Assembly (NCBI GenBank): GCA_025922715.1
Contig: JAICHH010000030.1
Span: 1-14,829 of the forward strand
Length of the DNA stretch: 14,829 bases
Source: Nitrososphaeraceae archaeon
GTDB lineage: Archaea; Thermoproteota; Nitrososphaeria; Nitrososphaerales; Nitrososphaeraceae
Direction: 5' to 3'
The notes beneath the pieces are model-generated. The model worked only from the letters and a program-made list of their open reading frames with translations. It had not been told where the DNA came from and searched no databases. A program made the position numbers and the translations under genes. Positions 6,452 to 14,300 of this stretch are shown piece after piece. Position 1 is the first letter of the stretch. Each line of letters starts with the position of its first letter.

Positions 6452-8033
6452 AATCAATTTGAAATGGACGTAATGTGGAAAGATTAACAGCTATTGCGAT
6501 TCCTGAAGTAGGCATTATTCCCATAGTTTGTTGAAATGGAGTTTGATCTTGCCATGTTCCAGAATTTATAATCAATGTTCCACGATAATTTTGTACATCC
6601 ATTACATGTACATGTCCAGAATGAAATATGTCCGGTATTTCAGTAATTACCATCATATCGTCCTTTTCTGGTGAGATTGGTGTCCTTTGACCATATATTG
6701 GAGACAAATGTCTTGCTTTTAGTAATGTTTTCATCGCTTCAGCAGGATTAGAGTAACTTAATCCTGGTATTGTAGCGATAATATCATCTAATCCTTGACC
6801 ATGATACATGAGAATTTTAACGCCATTTAACTCAATATAGCTAGGATTACCTAACATAGTAAAATTTTTCCAAGTGTATAATATTTCTGCATCTTTTTTT
6901 GGTATAGCAGGTTGAGGTAAAGCTCTTCTTCCAAGATCATGATTTCCTGGAATAACAAATACTTGAATCTTTTTTGGAATCTGTTCTAAGAGATTAGTTA
7001 AATGACACATTTGTTGATATATAGTACTATCATTTAGTTCTTTTTCCTGATTGGGAAATATTCCAACGCCATCAATTAAATCTCCTCCTATACAGAGAAA
7101 TTTAATTTTTGAAACAATTTCATTATCTGACGACGAATTTAACCAATTTAAGAATTTTAAAAATTCATTTTCTTTAAAATATTTACTACCTATGTGCAAA
7201 TCAGAAATTAAAACCACGTATTCATCCGATTTTCCCTTATTAGGTATATGATCAGGAATGTCAGGGGAAATAACATTTTTAATAACATAATTTATCCCTT
7301 TATTTTCAATTTCTAACATTACCATTTGATCCAATGTTATTTTTGATACACGTTTTATCGTCTCTTCATTTAGAGCGATTGTATTTATTATTCCTGTTAA
7401 ATCGTCTATAGCTAATTCAATATTATTCTTTTTAAATCGTTTAGACATTACCAGACCAGCAATTATGGAAGTATTTCCATTTAACGAAAGATTATTTTCT
7501 AAATAATTGTTGTTATTTTTTTGTTTAATTTTTCTTTTTATGGAAGATATTTTATTGATACGTTTACTTTCTGGCCTTGTAGATAAAATTTTTAAAGACT
7601 GATGAAATCTACTTTTAAATAATGAAATATAGCCATTGATACCTTCCTGTGGGTCAATATAATCTGTAGAATCGTAAATAATTTTAAATGATTCTCTATA
7701 ATTTGATTTATTGGATGTAATTTTTTTTGTAGATATAATTTTGAATTCTTGAATTTCATTTATTGTTTTTATAGTATTATCTTGTAACTTTGAATCTGAA
7801 GCAGTTAAACTATCAAGTTCATTGGAAATCTTTATAGTACAAAAATTTCCAAGATCTTCTATAAGAATAATATTAGTGTCATTGTGGTTTTTCTTAAATT
7901 TAACAACTTTCTGAATTATTTCCATTATATTTGAATCAAGATCTTTTAAAATTTTAAATGCTTCAGGATGTATTTGATATCCGTGTGCAGTAATATAAGA
8001 CAATGCATTTGATATTTCTTTCTGAAAGGACAA
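6441..8033 (-). CDS. polB: DNA polymerase D small subunit DP1 (proofreading exonuclease)
   Basis: Small subunit of PolD, carrying an Mre11-like phosphodiesterase that acts as the 3'-5' proofreading nuclease. The 530-aa protein has a helical N-terminal region, a basic low-complexity linker (about 160-180), an OB-fold-like segment (about 188-270) and the calcineurin-like nuclease. All metal-site motifs are present: SDLHIG (D278, H280), GGDLID (D318), PGNHD (N364, H365, D366), MYHG (H411) and SGHVHV (H474, H476), so proofreading should be active. The TTG start at 8033 is chosen because the next Met is at residue 37. The gene is separate from the DP2 gene and convergent with cdc6, with overlapping 3' ends. 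Symbol use varies: in archaea polB here means the PolD small subunit, not family-B polymerase. Confidence 0.95.
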   Translation of the reverse strand: MSFQKEISNALSYITAHGYQIHPEAFKILKDLDSNIMEIIQKVVKFKKNHNDTNIILIEDLGNFCTIKISNELDSLTASDSKLQDNTIKTINEIQEFKIISTKKITSNKSNYRESFKIIYDSTDYIDPQEGINGYISLFKSRFHQSLKILSTRPESKRINKISSIKRKIKQKNNNNYLENNLSLNGNTSIIAGLVMSKRFKKNNIELAIDDLTGIINTIALNEETIKRVSKITLDQMVMLEIENKGINYVIKNVISPDIPDHIPNKGKSDEYVVLISDLHIGSKYFKENEFLKFLNWLNSSSDNEIVSKIKFLCIGGDLIDGVGIFPNQEKELNDSTIYQQMCHLTNLLEQIPKKIQVFVIPGNHDLGRRALPQPAIPKKDAEILYTWKNFTMLGNPSYIELNGVKILMYHGQGLDDIIATIPGLSYSNPAEAMKTLLKARHLSPIYGQRTPISPEKDDMMVITEIPDIFHSGHVHVMDVQNYRGTLIINSGTWQDQTPFQQTMGIMPTSGIAIAVNLSTLRPFQIDFSQ

Positions 8034-8129
8034 CTACAAACTATTACGATAGAACCATCTTATTTAATTACATTGCTATTATAAGTTCAATACAAAAATA
8101 TTATAAAGTTAAATAATATATCATAAAAA
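8034..8129. promoter_or_regulatory. Divergent promoters, DP1 / SpoIIM-like gene
   Basis: A 96-bp spacer. On the plus strand TATAAA at 8102-8107 is about 26 bp before the TTG at 8130, the spacing expected if the SpoIIM-like mRNA is leaderless. On the minus strand TAATTAAATA (8061-8070) is about 30 bp before the DP1 TTG. Confidence 0.45.
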
Positions 8130-8645
8130 TTGAAGAAACGTCTTTATTATTTAGCTGTGGGTATGTTAGTTTTTCTTATTTCTTATAGTATTGGTGCTAA
8201 AATAAATATTGAAAAGGAACAATCATCATTAATAAAAGAGCAATTTGAAACAAAAATTCAAGGAATAGATGAAGTTGGAATTTTTCTGAATAATGTTCTA
8301 ATTGCCTTATCCATGTTTATTCCAGGTATTGGTGTAGGAATTGGAATATTTTCGGGCTTTGGTACAGGATTAGTTTTTAATGCAATGGCTTTAGAAAATA
8401 TAACATTGCAAAATATTTCCCCACTAGCAATTCTTATTACTCCATTTGGTATAATGGAAATCTTTTCTTATGGTCTAGCAATCTCAAGAAGTGGAATGCT
8501 TATTTATGATCTTTTTAAAAAAAAATCTTGGAAATTACTTCTTAAACCCACTATAATAGAAATTGTAATAGTAGTATCAATTTTAATAGTTGCAGCATAC
8601 ATTGAATGGAATATGATAAAACAAATTATAGAAATTTCTAAATAA
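8130..8645 (+). CDS. SpoIIM-like (stage II sporulation protein M family) membrane protein
   Basis: A 171-aa integral membrane protein resembling the SpoIIM/DUF95 family, which is widespread in archaea where sporulation does not exist and whose role there is not established. Predicted membrane segments are at about 6-23, 54-88 (probably two helices), 95-118 and 141-158. The family-like core is NNVLIALSMFIPGIGVGIGI (54-73) and then PFGIMEIFSYGLAISRSG (105-122), corresponding to the usual P-hydrophobic-GxxE pattern. A charged extracellular-type loop lies at 27-48. The start is TTG, giving a sensible KKR N-terminus before the first helix; a TATA box at -26 suggests leaderless transcription. It is divergent from the DP1 gene and followed by a T-rich tract, so it is probably transcribed alone. 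Confidence 0.8.
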   Translation: MKKRLYYLAVGMLVFLISYSIGAKINIEKEQSSLIKEQFETKIQGIDEVGIFLNNVLIALSMFIPGIGVGIGIFSGFGTGLVFNAMALENITLQNISPLAILITPFGIMEIFSYGLAISRSGMLIYDLFKKKSWKLLLKPTIIEIVIVVSILIVAAYIEWNMIKQIIEISK

Positions 8646-8669
8646 TTTATTATTATTATTATTTTTTTA
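8646..8669 (+). terminator. T-rich terminator after the SpoIIM-like gene
   Basis: Directly after the stop codon comes a TTATTATTATT-type run ending in seven T residues, as in archaeal intrinsic terminators, which need a T-tract and no hairpin. Confidence 0.5.
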
Positions 8670-8980
8670 AGTATAATTAAATTAATATGATAAACAATTT
8701 TTATTTCGTGATAAATGGATTTTAAGAATACACCAATAGACATGATTTTAAAAATACTATATATATAATATCAAATGAAACACATACAGAATTTACAATA
8801 TATTCTACAGCTGTTGTAGAAACATTTTGAATATTCATCTTATATATAATATAGGAACAATGATTACAAAAAATACTATATTAATATTCTATTAAAAGAA
8901 ATTGTGATTTAGATTAAATATAATATTTACTTTTTAGATAATTATAAATTCAAAATAAAATTAATATAATATAAATAGAA
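8670..8980. other. AT-rich intergenic region without a recognisable gene
   Basis: No coding frame of note is seen on either strand. It holds a small perfect inverted repeat (TTCTACA 8803-8809 and TGTAGAA 8815-8821, 5-nt loop), a 13-bp direct repeat AAAAATACTATAT at 8750-8762 and 8869-8881, and a repeated TATATATAATAT at 8760-8771 and 8841-8852. The right end carries TATA-like sequence (TATAAATT 8943-8950; ATATAAATA 8969-8977) probably serving the PAC2 gene. It might also encode a small RNA, but nothing shows this directly. Confidence 0.5.
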
Positions 8981-9718
8981 TTGTTAGGAGTAAAAATTCA
9001 TTATAAACCAAAATTTGACAAGAAACCAATTCTTATAGCAGCATTACCAGATATGGGAAACGTAGCAGGATTATGCTTAAATTTCTTAATAAATAAAATA
9101 GATACCAAAATTTTCGCTGAGATATATTCATTTTGGCCACCTTCTGTAACATATAAAAAAGGAATTATAAATTATTTGCAATCAAGCTATAAATTTTATG
9201 AAAATTCACAATATAATATAATACTTTTTACAGGAGATTTTAATCCTACAGATCCCAGAAGATTATATGAATTATGTTATGAAGTTTTAAAAATTGCGGA
9301 AATGTTTAATGTCAAAATTTTATATTCTGTTGGTGCCTCTCTAAAGCCAATTAATACAATAGAAAAATTAGTCTATGCTGGTGTAAATAAACCAGAAATG
9401 GTCAATGTTTTAACTGAGTTAAATTTGCAGATACTAGAAGACGAAGGACAGATAACAGGTTTTAACGGATTAATTTTAGGCATAGCCCAAGAATTTAATT
9501 TGGATGGAATCTGTCTTTTAGGAGAAATTGATAATCCAAATGTTATTCAACCTAAAACTTCTCAAGAAATTCTAAAAGTTTTATTAAAAATTATTAATTT
9601 TCCACCTATTGATTTATCGGAATTGGAGGAAGAAGAAAAACGAAAGAAGTTTATGGAGAAACAAATGAATTATTTCAATAAAGCAGTAAATCAAAGTGAA
9701 CTACCAGGAATAACATAA
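8981..9718 (+). CDS. PAC2-family (proteasome assembly chaperone-like) protein
   Basis: A 245-aa soluble protein of the archaeal PAC2 family, related in fold to eukaryotic proteasome assembly chaperones; the archaeal role is not well established. Family features are the glycine-rich PDMGNVAG near residues 23-30, LFTGDFNPTDP (82-92) in a nucleoside-phosphorylase-like fold, ITGFNGLILGIAQ (158-170) followed by LDGICLLGEI (174-183), and PKTSQEILKVLLKIINF (191-207). A charged C-terminal helix (LSELEEEEKRKKF) follows. It ends in LPGIT and lacks the HbYX tail that proteasome activators use. The start is TTG because the next Met is within the conserved PDMGN block. It is convergent with the cobalamin methyltransferase gene, 24 bp apart. 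Confidence 0.85.
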   Translation: MLGVKIHYKPKFDKKPILIAALPDMGNVAGLCLNFLINKIDTKIFAEIYSFWPPSVTYKKGIINYLQSSYKFYENSQYNIILFTGDFNPTDPRRLYELCYEVLKIAEMFNVKILYSVGASLKPINTIEKLVYAGVNKPEMVNVLTELNLQILEDEGQITGFNGLILGIAQEFNLDGICLLGEIDNPNVIQPKTSQEILKVLLKIINFPPIDLSELEEEEKRKKFMEKQMNYFNKAVNQSELPGIT

Positions 9719-9742
9719 ATATAAACATTTATACAAATAAAA

Positions 9743-10471
9743 TTAAAGTAAGTTAAAATTCAAATATGTTTCCTTTTTATTTTGATCAATAACCATTACC
9801 GACAGATCACTAAATGTCTTATTTTCTAAATCAATCATTTTTCCTCTAAAAATAGTTTCTTTTTCCTTATCCGTCAAGTATTCAAAAATCCAGACATCGA
9901 TTTCTCTAGTATTGACTCCATTATTTTTCAAAAATAATGCAATATCGGAAGGCATAAAATTTTTTGATAAATCATTTGGCCAAGGACGTGGCAATAAAAT
10001 AACGCTCTTCCTATCTAATACTGATTTGATCAATTCTATCTGTTTTTGTCGAATATCCCCAGTTACATGAAATGTAACTACAAAGGCCTTATCCAGTGGA
10101 ACCCTTGATTTTGAAGATGCAACTTGAATAGAACTGATTCCTGGAATAATTTCAACATTTTCATTTCCAAAAATCTCTAATAAACGATCAACAACCTCTG
10201 ATTCAGAAAAACTAACATCTCCTGTAAATGGAACGGTACAATATTCATTATCCTGCATATTGCTATATACGTATTGATATGCTGATTCCTGGTTTTTCAT
10301 AGTGATTTCATAAATTTGTTGCTTTTCTTTATCTATGAGATTTTCAATAGTTCTTAGTGTATATCTATAACCTATGATATATTTTGATATAAGGATTTTT
10401 TCTTTAGCAATTTGAGTGATATAATCAGGATCTCCAGGTCCTACACCAATAACAAACAATTTCTTTGGCAT
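9743..10471 (-). CDS. cbiE: Cobalt-precorrin-7 (C5)-methyltransferase, CbiE-type
   Basis: SAM-dependent tetrapyrrole methylase of the anaerobic cobalamin pathway; CbiE methylates C5 of the corrin ring and usually works with the decarboxylating CbiT. The 242-aa protein begins with the family SAM-site motif VIGVGPGDPDYIT (residues 7-19), followed by VPFTGDVSFSES (80-91), NVEIIPGISSIQVASSKSRVP (split over 105-125) and FHVTGDI (134-140). The end, LSVMVI, is CbiE-like. It is a little longer than the roughly 200-aa bacterial single-domain CbiE and has no fused CbiT domain. An ATG start is used without an obvious Shine-Dalgarno sequence. No other cobalamin gene is in the window, so the substrate position is inferred from the motifs; another precorrin methylase is the main alternative. 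Confidence 0.8.
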   Translation of the reverse strand: MPKKLFVIGVGPGDPDYITQIAKEKILISKYIIGYRYTLRTIENLIDKEKQQIYEITMKNQESAYQYVYSNMQDNEYCTVPFTGDVSFSESEVVDRLLEIFGNENVEIIPGISSIQVASSKSRVPLDKAFVVTFHVTGDIRQKQIELIKSVLDRKSVILLPRPWPNDLSKNFMPSDIALFLKNNGVNTREIDVWIFEYLTDKEKETIFRGKMIDLENKTFSDLSVMVIDQNKKETYLNFNLL

Positions 10472-10638
10472 TTGAAAATGTATTACAAGTAATAATAAAT
10501 AATAATATTCTTCTTTTTATAAAAGAAATTAAATCCATATTTAAAATTAAATGATTTGGTAGAAAAAGAAACTATCTGACTAAATGATATAACTATTTTG
10601 ACATGCTTATCATTATATGGAATTATTAACGGATTTAC
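10472..10638. promoter_or_regulatory. Divergent promoter region, cbiE / cdvA
   Basis: A 167-bp AT-rich spacer. A TATA-like ATTATATG at 10612-10619 is about 25 bp before the CdvA ATG, consistent with a leaderless cdvA mRNA. No strong operator symmetry was noticed. Confidence 0.35.
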
Positions 10639-11607
10639 ATGAGCGAACTTAAGCTCGAATTTATAGGTAAACAAGTTAAAGATATGTATGGCACATTAAT
10701 GGGAAATGTTGTAGGAGTTATTACTGATACTGATGGTTCAATTGAATCTGTTAGTGTAGATTGTGGTGATTCAGGTTTAAAACAATTATCTTATGAACAA
10801 CTATTGGTCCAAGGTGATTATGTAATCTTCATTCCTAAATGGAGATTAGATGCACAAAAATTATTTAGGCAAAAAAATTTAACGCTTAAAAGAATTAAAG
10901 CGCTTCAAGGTTTAGTTGAAGAGGATGATACCATGAAAGAAGATGCAGAAATTGTATATGTTAAATATGAAAAGAAACTAAACGAATTAGAGGAAAAAGA
11001 AAAATCTATTAATGAAAAACTAAAAGAGAGACTTGATGAGCTAAATGAATCAACAAAAAATATTAAATCAATTTTATTTGATGCAAAGTTACAATACAAA
11101 AGTCATGAAATATCAGAAGAAACATATCTACAAGTTACAAGATATACTAAAGAATTAATGGATCATATTAATTTAGAAAAAGAAGAAATCAATAATATAA
11201 AAAGTAAACTTGAAGAACAAAACCTGGAAAACACATTACCTTTGCCACATTCAATTCAACCAGAGGAGGAAGATAATGAAAAAGAAAATATAAAATTATC
11301 TACTAGCAATACAAATTCCGTTAGTCCTACCATAACTAAAACTCCCAATACAACAACATCATCTTCATCAACAACTGTGACTGCATCAAATACAAATAAT
11401 TCTAATTCTTCAAATACATCATTACCTGTATCCTCTACATCAAATGATGATAATACACAAACTAAATTCTCCTATGCTGGTGAAACTGATAAATATAAAC
11501 AACATGCATCATCTAATAATAATAATGCAGATCACTCCAAAGATAAGATGGAAAAAAGTAATACAGAGGACGAATCTAATTGGCTAGATCAAGTTATAAA
11601 TAACTAA
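10639..11607 (+). CDS. cdvA: CdvA-type cell division protein (PRC-barrel, coiled coil)
   Basis: CdvA is the archaeal-specific membrane- and DNA-associated filament protein of the Cdv (ESCRT-like) division machinery, which recruits the ESCRT-III homologue CdvB. The 322-aa protein has a PRC-barrel domain at residues 1-70 (FIGKQVKDMYGTLMGNVVGV, then IPKWRLD at 65-71), a long charged coiled coil at about 75-198 and a proline/acidic hinge. A Ser/Thr/Asn-rich low-complexity linker follows at about 219-275. The short conserved-looking end DESNWLDQVINN (311-322) is where CdvB-binding (E3B-type) motifs lie in CdvA proteins. This layout matches thaumarchaeal CdvA as I remember it. The ATG start begins MSELKLEF. 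cdvB and cdvC are not in the window. A generic PRC-barrel protein is the alternative. Confidence 0.85.
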   Translation: MSELKLEFIGKQVKDMYGTLMGNVVGVITDTDGSIESVSVDCGDSGLKQLSYEQLLVQGDYVIFIPKWRLDAQKLFRQKNLTLKRIKALQGLVEEDDTMKEDAEIVYVKYEKKLNELEEKEKSINEKLKERLDELNESTKNIKSILFDAKLQYKSHEISEETYLQVTRYTKELMDHINLEKEEINNIKSKLEEQNLENTLPLPHSIQPEEEDNEKENIKLSTSNTNSVSPTITKTPNTTTSSSSTTVTASNTNNSNSSNTSLPVSSTSNDDNTQTKFSYAGETDKYKQHASSNNNNADHSKDKMEKSNTEDESNWLDQVINN

Positions 11608-11770
11608 TTTTTATATATTTCAATTTTATATATTTATTTTTTTAGGTTCCAAAATTTGATTATTTATCTAAAATTTTAGTAAAATATTAGAATTTAAAGA
11701 AAAAACAATAAAAAGTAAAAAAAGTTAGTGGTGGTGAATTTATACGATACGTATATTTTCTGTATTATCC
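11608..11770. terminator. Convergent intergenic region with T-rich terminator for cdvA
   Basis: Two direct copies of TTTTATATATTT (11609-11620 and 11624-11635) lead into a seven-T tract at 11637-11643, a plausible archaeal T-rich termination region for cdvA. The rest, up to the convergent winged-helix gene, is A-rich on the plus strand (so T-rich for minus-strand transcripts) with no visible gene. Confidence 0.45.
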
Positions 11771-12043
11771 TTAGAATTTTGCTGGGGTTTGTAATAATTC
11801 TCCAATTTCGCTATGCATTTTAAGAAAGTTTAATCCTTTTTCTGTAGTTTTATAGGTCTGAGTTCCATCAAGATATTCTAATAGATTGTTCTCAATCAAA
11901 ACAGAAAGATATTCTCTCAATTGTGCATAACTTAGAAAAGCTTTGTACATAATTTTTGTCTTGGTTGCTCCTCCATTAGCTGCCTCTAGTATCATTGCTA
12001 CTATTTCTGTTCTGCTTCTGTATTTCACGATCATCATACACAA
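11771..12043 (-). CDS. Small ArnR1-like winged-helix DNA-binding protein
   Basis: A roughly 87-90-aa transcriptional regulator of a winged-helix family very common in Thaumarchaeota (HTH_45/ArnR1-like). The whole protein is one domain: KYRSRTEIVAMILEAANGG (helix 1), ATKTKIMYKAFLSYAQLREYL (helices 2-3, recognition), SVLIENNLLEYLDGTQTYKTT (wing) and EKGLNFLKMHSEI (last helix). No sensor domain is present. The longest frame starts at TTG 12043, but ATG at 12037 or 12034 is more likely, because a TATA-like ATATATTAAAATAA on the minus strand sits about 25 bp upstream of those codons, which would make the mRNA leaderless. It is divergent from the acetyl-CoA synthetase gene, so it may control that gene or itself. 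Confidence 0.88.
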   Translation of the reverse strand: MCMMIVKYRSRTEIVAMILEAANGGATKTKIMYKAFLSYAQLREYLSVLIENNLLEYLDGTQTYKTTEKGLNFLKMHSEIGELLQTPAKF

Positions 12044-12258
12044 TATTTATTTATTTTAATATATTGACAAAATGTAGTATAACATTATTCTATACTAAAA
12101 CTCAATTTCAAAATTATTAGGCAATCTTAAATTTTAAGTAACTTGTTAACTAAACTTGTTGTTTAGATATTAATTAATAGAACATATAAATAGTTTAGTC
12201 AAATCACCTTAACTTACATTTATTATATAAAACAATAATTTAACTAGGAGTACTATCA
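12044..12258. promoter_or_regulatory. Divergent regulatory region with operator-like inverted repeats
   Basis: The 215-bp spacer holds a perfect 7-bp inverted repeat TAGTATA / TATACTA (12075-12081 and 12091-12097, 9-bp spacer), and a second one, CTAAAC / GTTTAG (12150-12155 and 12161-12166, 5-bp spacer), with another GTTTAG at 12193-12198. The octamer AACTTGTT is repeated at 12140-12147 and 12153-12160. For acs, CATATAAATA (12183-12192) is the best TATA box, and AGGAG at 12246-12250 sits eight bases before the TTG start. Confidence 0.5.
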
Positions 12259-14223
12259 TTGTATATCATGTCAATTGATAATGACAGTTCATCATCTGAC
12301 ATATTTTTAACAAGCTCTAATCTGAAAATTACATTAGAGAAAAATAAATTTCACGCTAAAAGAGCACAATCATTACAAAATATTGAAACATTTTGGGCAG
12401 AACAAGCTGAAAATCTAGTATGGAATAGACATTGGAATAATACTCTGGAGTGGAATCCTCCATTTGCTAAATGGTTTATTGGTGGATTATTAAACGCATC
12501 AATAAATTGCTTAGACAAACATATCAACTCTGAAATCAAAAATAAGGCTGCCATAATATGGGAAGGAGAGAATGGAGAAACTATAACAATAACATATTAT
12601 CAGCTTTATCAAAAAGTTAATCAATTTTCCAATGCATTACAAAATCTTGGTATAAGAAAAGGAGATCGAGTTACAATCTATTTGCCTATGGTCCCCGAAC
12701 TTCCTATAGCAATTTTAGCTTGTTCAAGAATTGGAGCCATTCACAATGTAGTTTTTTCTGGTTTTAGTTCCAAAGCATTGGTGGATCGGATAAATGATGC
12801 TAAATCTAAGGTCATAATTACTGCCGATGGGGGATTTAGAAGGGGAAAAATAATTGAATTAAAAAAAATTGTTGATGAAGCTATCATCAACACCCCTTCA
12901 ATCCAAAATGTTGTAGTATTACGAAGAACTGGAAAGCACATTGAGATGACAAATAAAGATCTATGGTGGGATGATATAATTCACAATCAACCATATTATT
13001 GTGAACCTAAATTAGTAGAAAGTACACACCCTCTTTTTATACTTTATACATCCGGAACAACTGGTAAGCCAAAAGGAGTTGTTCATAGTACAGGAGGATA
13101 TTTGACGCATATTTACTCTACAGCAAAATGGGTTTTTGATTTTAATCAACAAGATATTTTTTTCTGTTCTGCAGATATAGGGTGGATAACAGGTCATAGC
13201 TATATAGTTTATGCACCTTTAATGCATGGAGTAACCGAGATATTGTTTGAGGGAACACCTGATTATCCACAACCAGATAGGTATTGGTCACTTGTTGAAA
13301 AATATGGAATAACTATTTTGTATACAACACCTACTGCACTTAGAATGTACAGGAAATATGGTAATAAAATACCAAATTCATTTAATTTATCAACTCTTCG
13401 GTTACTAGGAACAGTAGGAGAATCAATTAACCCAGAAGTATGGATGTGGTATTTTACAACAATTGGAAAGGAAAAATGTCCTATAGTGGATACATGGTGG
13501 CAAACAGAAACAGGTGGAATAATGCTTAGTCATTGTACAGGAATAGATATTATGCCAATGAAACCAGGTGCGGCAATGTTTCCTGTACCGGGTGTAGATC
13601 TGGCCGTTGTAAATGAAGAAGGAAATACTTTACCACAAAATCAAAAAGGTTATTTAGTTATTAGAAAACCATGGCCAGGTATGTTAATGACTTTATGGAA
13701 GAATGATGATAAATATAAAAACAAATATTGGAAAAAGAATGACTATTTTGCTGAAGATTATGCCATTATAGATGATGACCATTATTTTTGGCTTTTAGGT
13801 CGGTCAGATGATGTTATTAAAGTTTCTGGTCATAGATTAGGTACATTTGAATTAGAAAGTACATTTATATCACATTTATCGGTAGCCGAGGCAGCGGTCA
13901 CTAGTAGACCTGATAAGACAAAAGGTGAATCAATTATAGCATTCTTAGTTTTGAAAAAAGATGTTGCTGATTCAGAGCAATTACGCAAAGAATTAATTGA
14001 TCATATAAGAAAAAATATTGGAGCTATCGCTACTCCAACCGAGATATATTTTGTTAATAAGCTACCAAAAACAAGAAGCGGCAAAATAATGCGAAGATTA
14101 TTAAAATCTATAGTTAGCGATTTAACTATAGGAGATACTGCAACTCTTGAAGATGATACGTCCATTAAAGAAATTCAAAAAATCTATAACGATTTAAATG
14201 ATATAATAAAAAAAAATAAGTAG
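12259..14223 (+). CDS. acs: Acetyl-CoA synthetase, AMP-forming
   Basis: Converts acetate, ATP and CoA to acetyl-CoA through acetyl-adenylate. The 654-aa protein is full length for the family. It has an N-terminal Acs domain (FWAEQAENLVWNRHWN, residues 45-60), the P-loop-like YTSGTTGKPKGVVHSTGG (263-280), DIGWITGHSYIVYAPL (306-321) and DTWWQTETGG (411-420). The tryptophan W414 narrows the pocket to acetate, where propionate enzymes have a smaller residue. Next come GRSDDVIKVSGHRLGTFELES (split over 514-534) with the hinge region, and KTRSGKIMRR (604-613) with the catalytic, acetylation-prone lysine K609. The TTG start is supported by AGGAG eight bases upstream; the ATG three codons on lies too far from it. 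Other short acids such as 3-hydroxypropionate cannot be excluded. It is divergent from a small winged-helix regulator. Confidence 0.93.
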   Translation: MYIMSIDNDSSSSDIFLTSSNLKITLEKNKFHAKRAQSLQNIETFWAEQAENLVWNRHWNNTLEWNPPFAKWFIGGLLNASINCLDKHINSEIKNKAAIIWEGENGETITITYYQLYQKVNQFSNALQNLGIRKGDRVTIYLPMVPELPIAILACSRIGAIHNVVFSGFSSKALVDRINDAKSKVIITADGGFRRGKIIELKKIVDEAIINTPSIQNVVVLRRTGKHIEMTNKDLWWDDIIHNQPYYCEPKLVESTHPLFILYTSGTTGKPKGVVHSTGGYLTHIYSTAKWVFDFNQQDIFFCSADIGWITGHSYIVYAPLMHGVTEILFEGTPDYPQPDRYWSLVEKYGITILYTTPTALRMYRKYGNKIPNSFNLSTLRLLGTVGESINPEVWMWYFTTIGKEKCPIVDTWWQTETGGIMLSHCTGIDIMPMKPGAAMFPVPGVDLAVVNEEGNTLPQNQKGYLVIRKPWPGMLMTLWKNDDKYKNKYWKKNDYFAEDYAIIDDDHYFWLLGRSDDVIKVSGHRLGTFELESTFISHLSVAEAAVTSRPDKTKGESIIAFLVLKKDVADSEQLRKELIDHIRKNIGAIATPTEIYFVNKLPKTRSGKIMRRLLKSIVSDLTIGDTATLEDDTSIKEIQKIYNDLNDIIKKNK

Positions 14224-14300
14224 ATTGTTAAATTTTAATCAATTATTTTATTAAAAGTAAAAAGTAAAATTCAAATCACAGATTTCATTTATTACTTAAG

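Noticed and set aside
8504..8743. 79-codon minus-strand frame overlapping the SpoIIM-like gene end
   Set aside because: Isoleucine-rich product of AT-rich DNA, mostly antisense to a recognised gene, no motif.
10483..10674. 63-codon minus-strand frame in the cbiE/cdvA spacer
   Set aside because: Low-complexity lysine/isoleucine/tyrosine product, overlaps the cdvA start, no motif.
11747..11754. ATACGTAT palindrome before the winged-helix gene stop
   Set aside because: A short 8-bp palindrome at the 3' side of a gene; expected by chance in AT-rich DNA.
12259..14223. Assignment as the 3-hydroxypropionyl-CoA synthetase of the thaumarchaeal carbon cycle
   Set aside because: To my knowledge that step in Thaumarchaeota uses an ADP-forming enzyme of a different family, and W414 here favours acetate.
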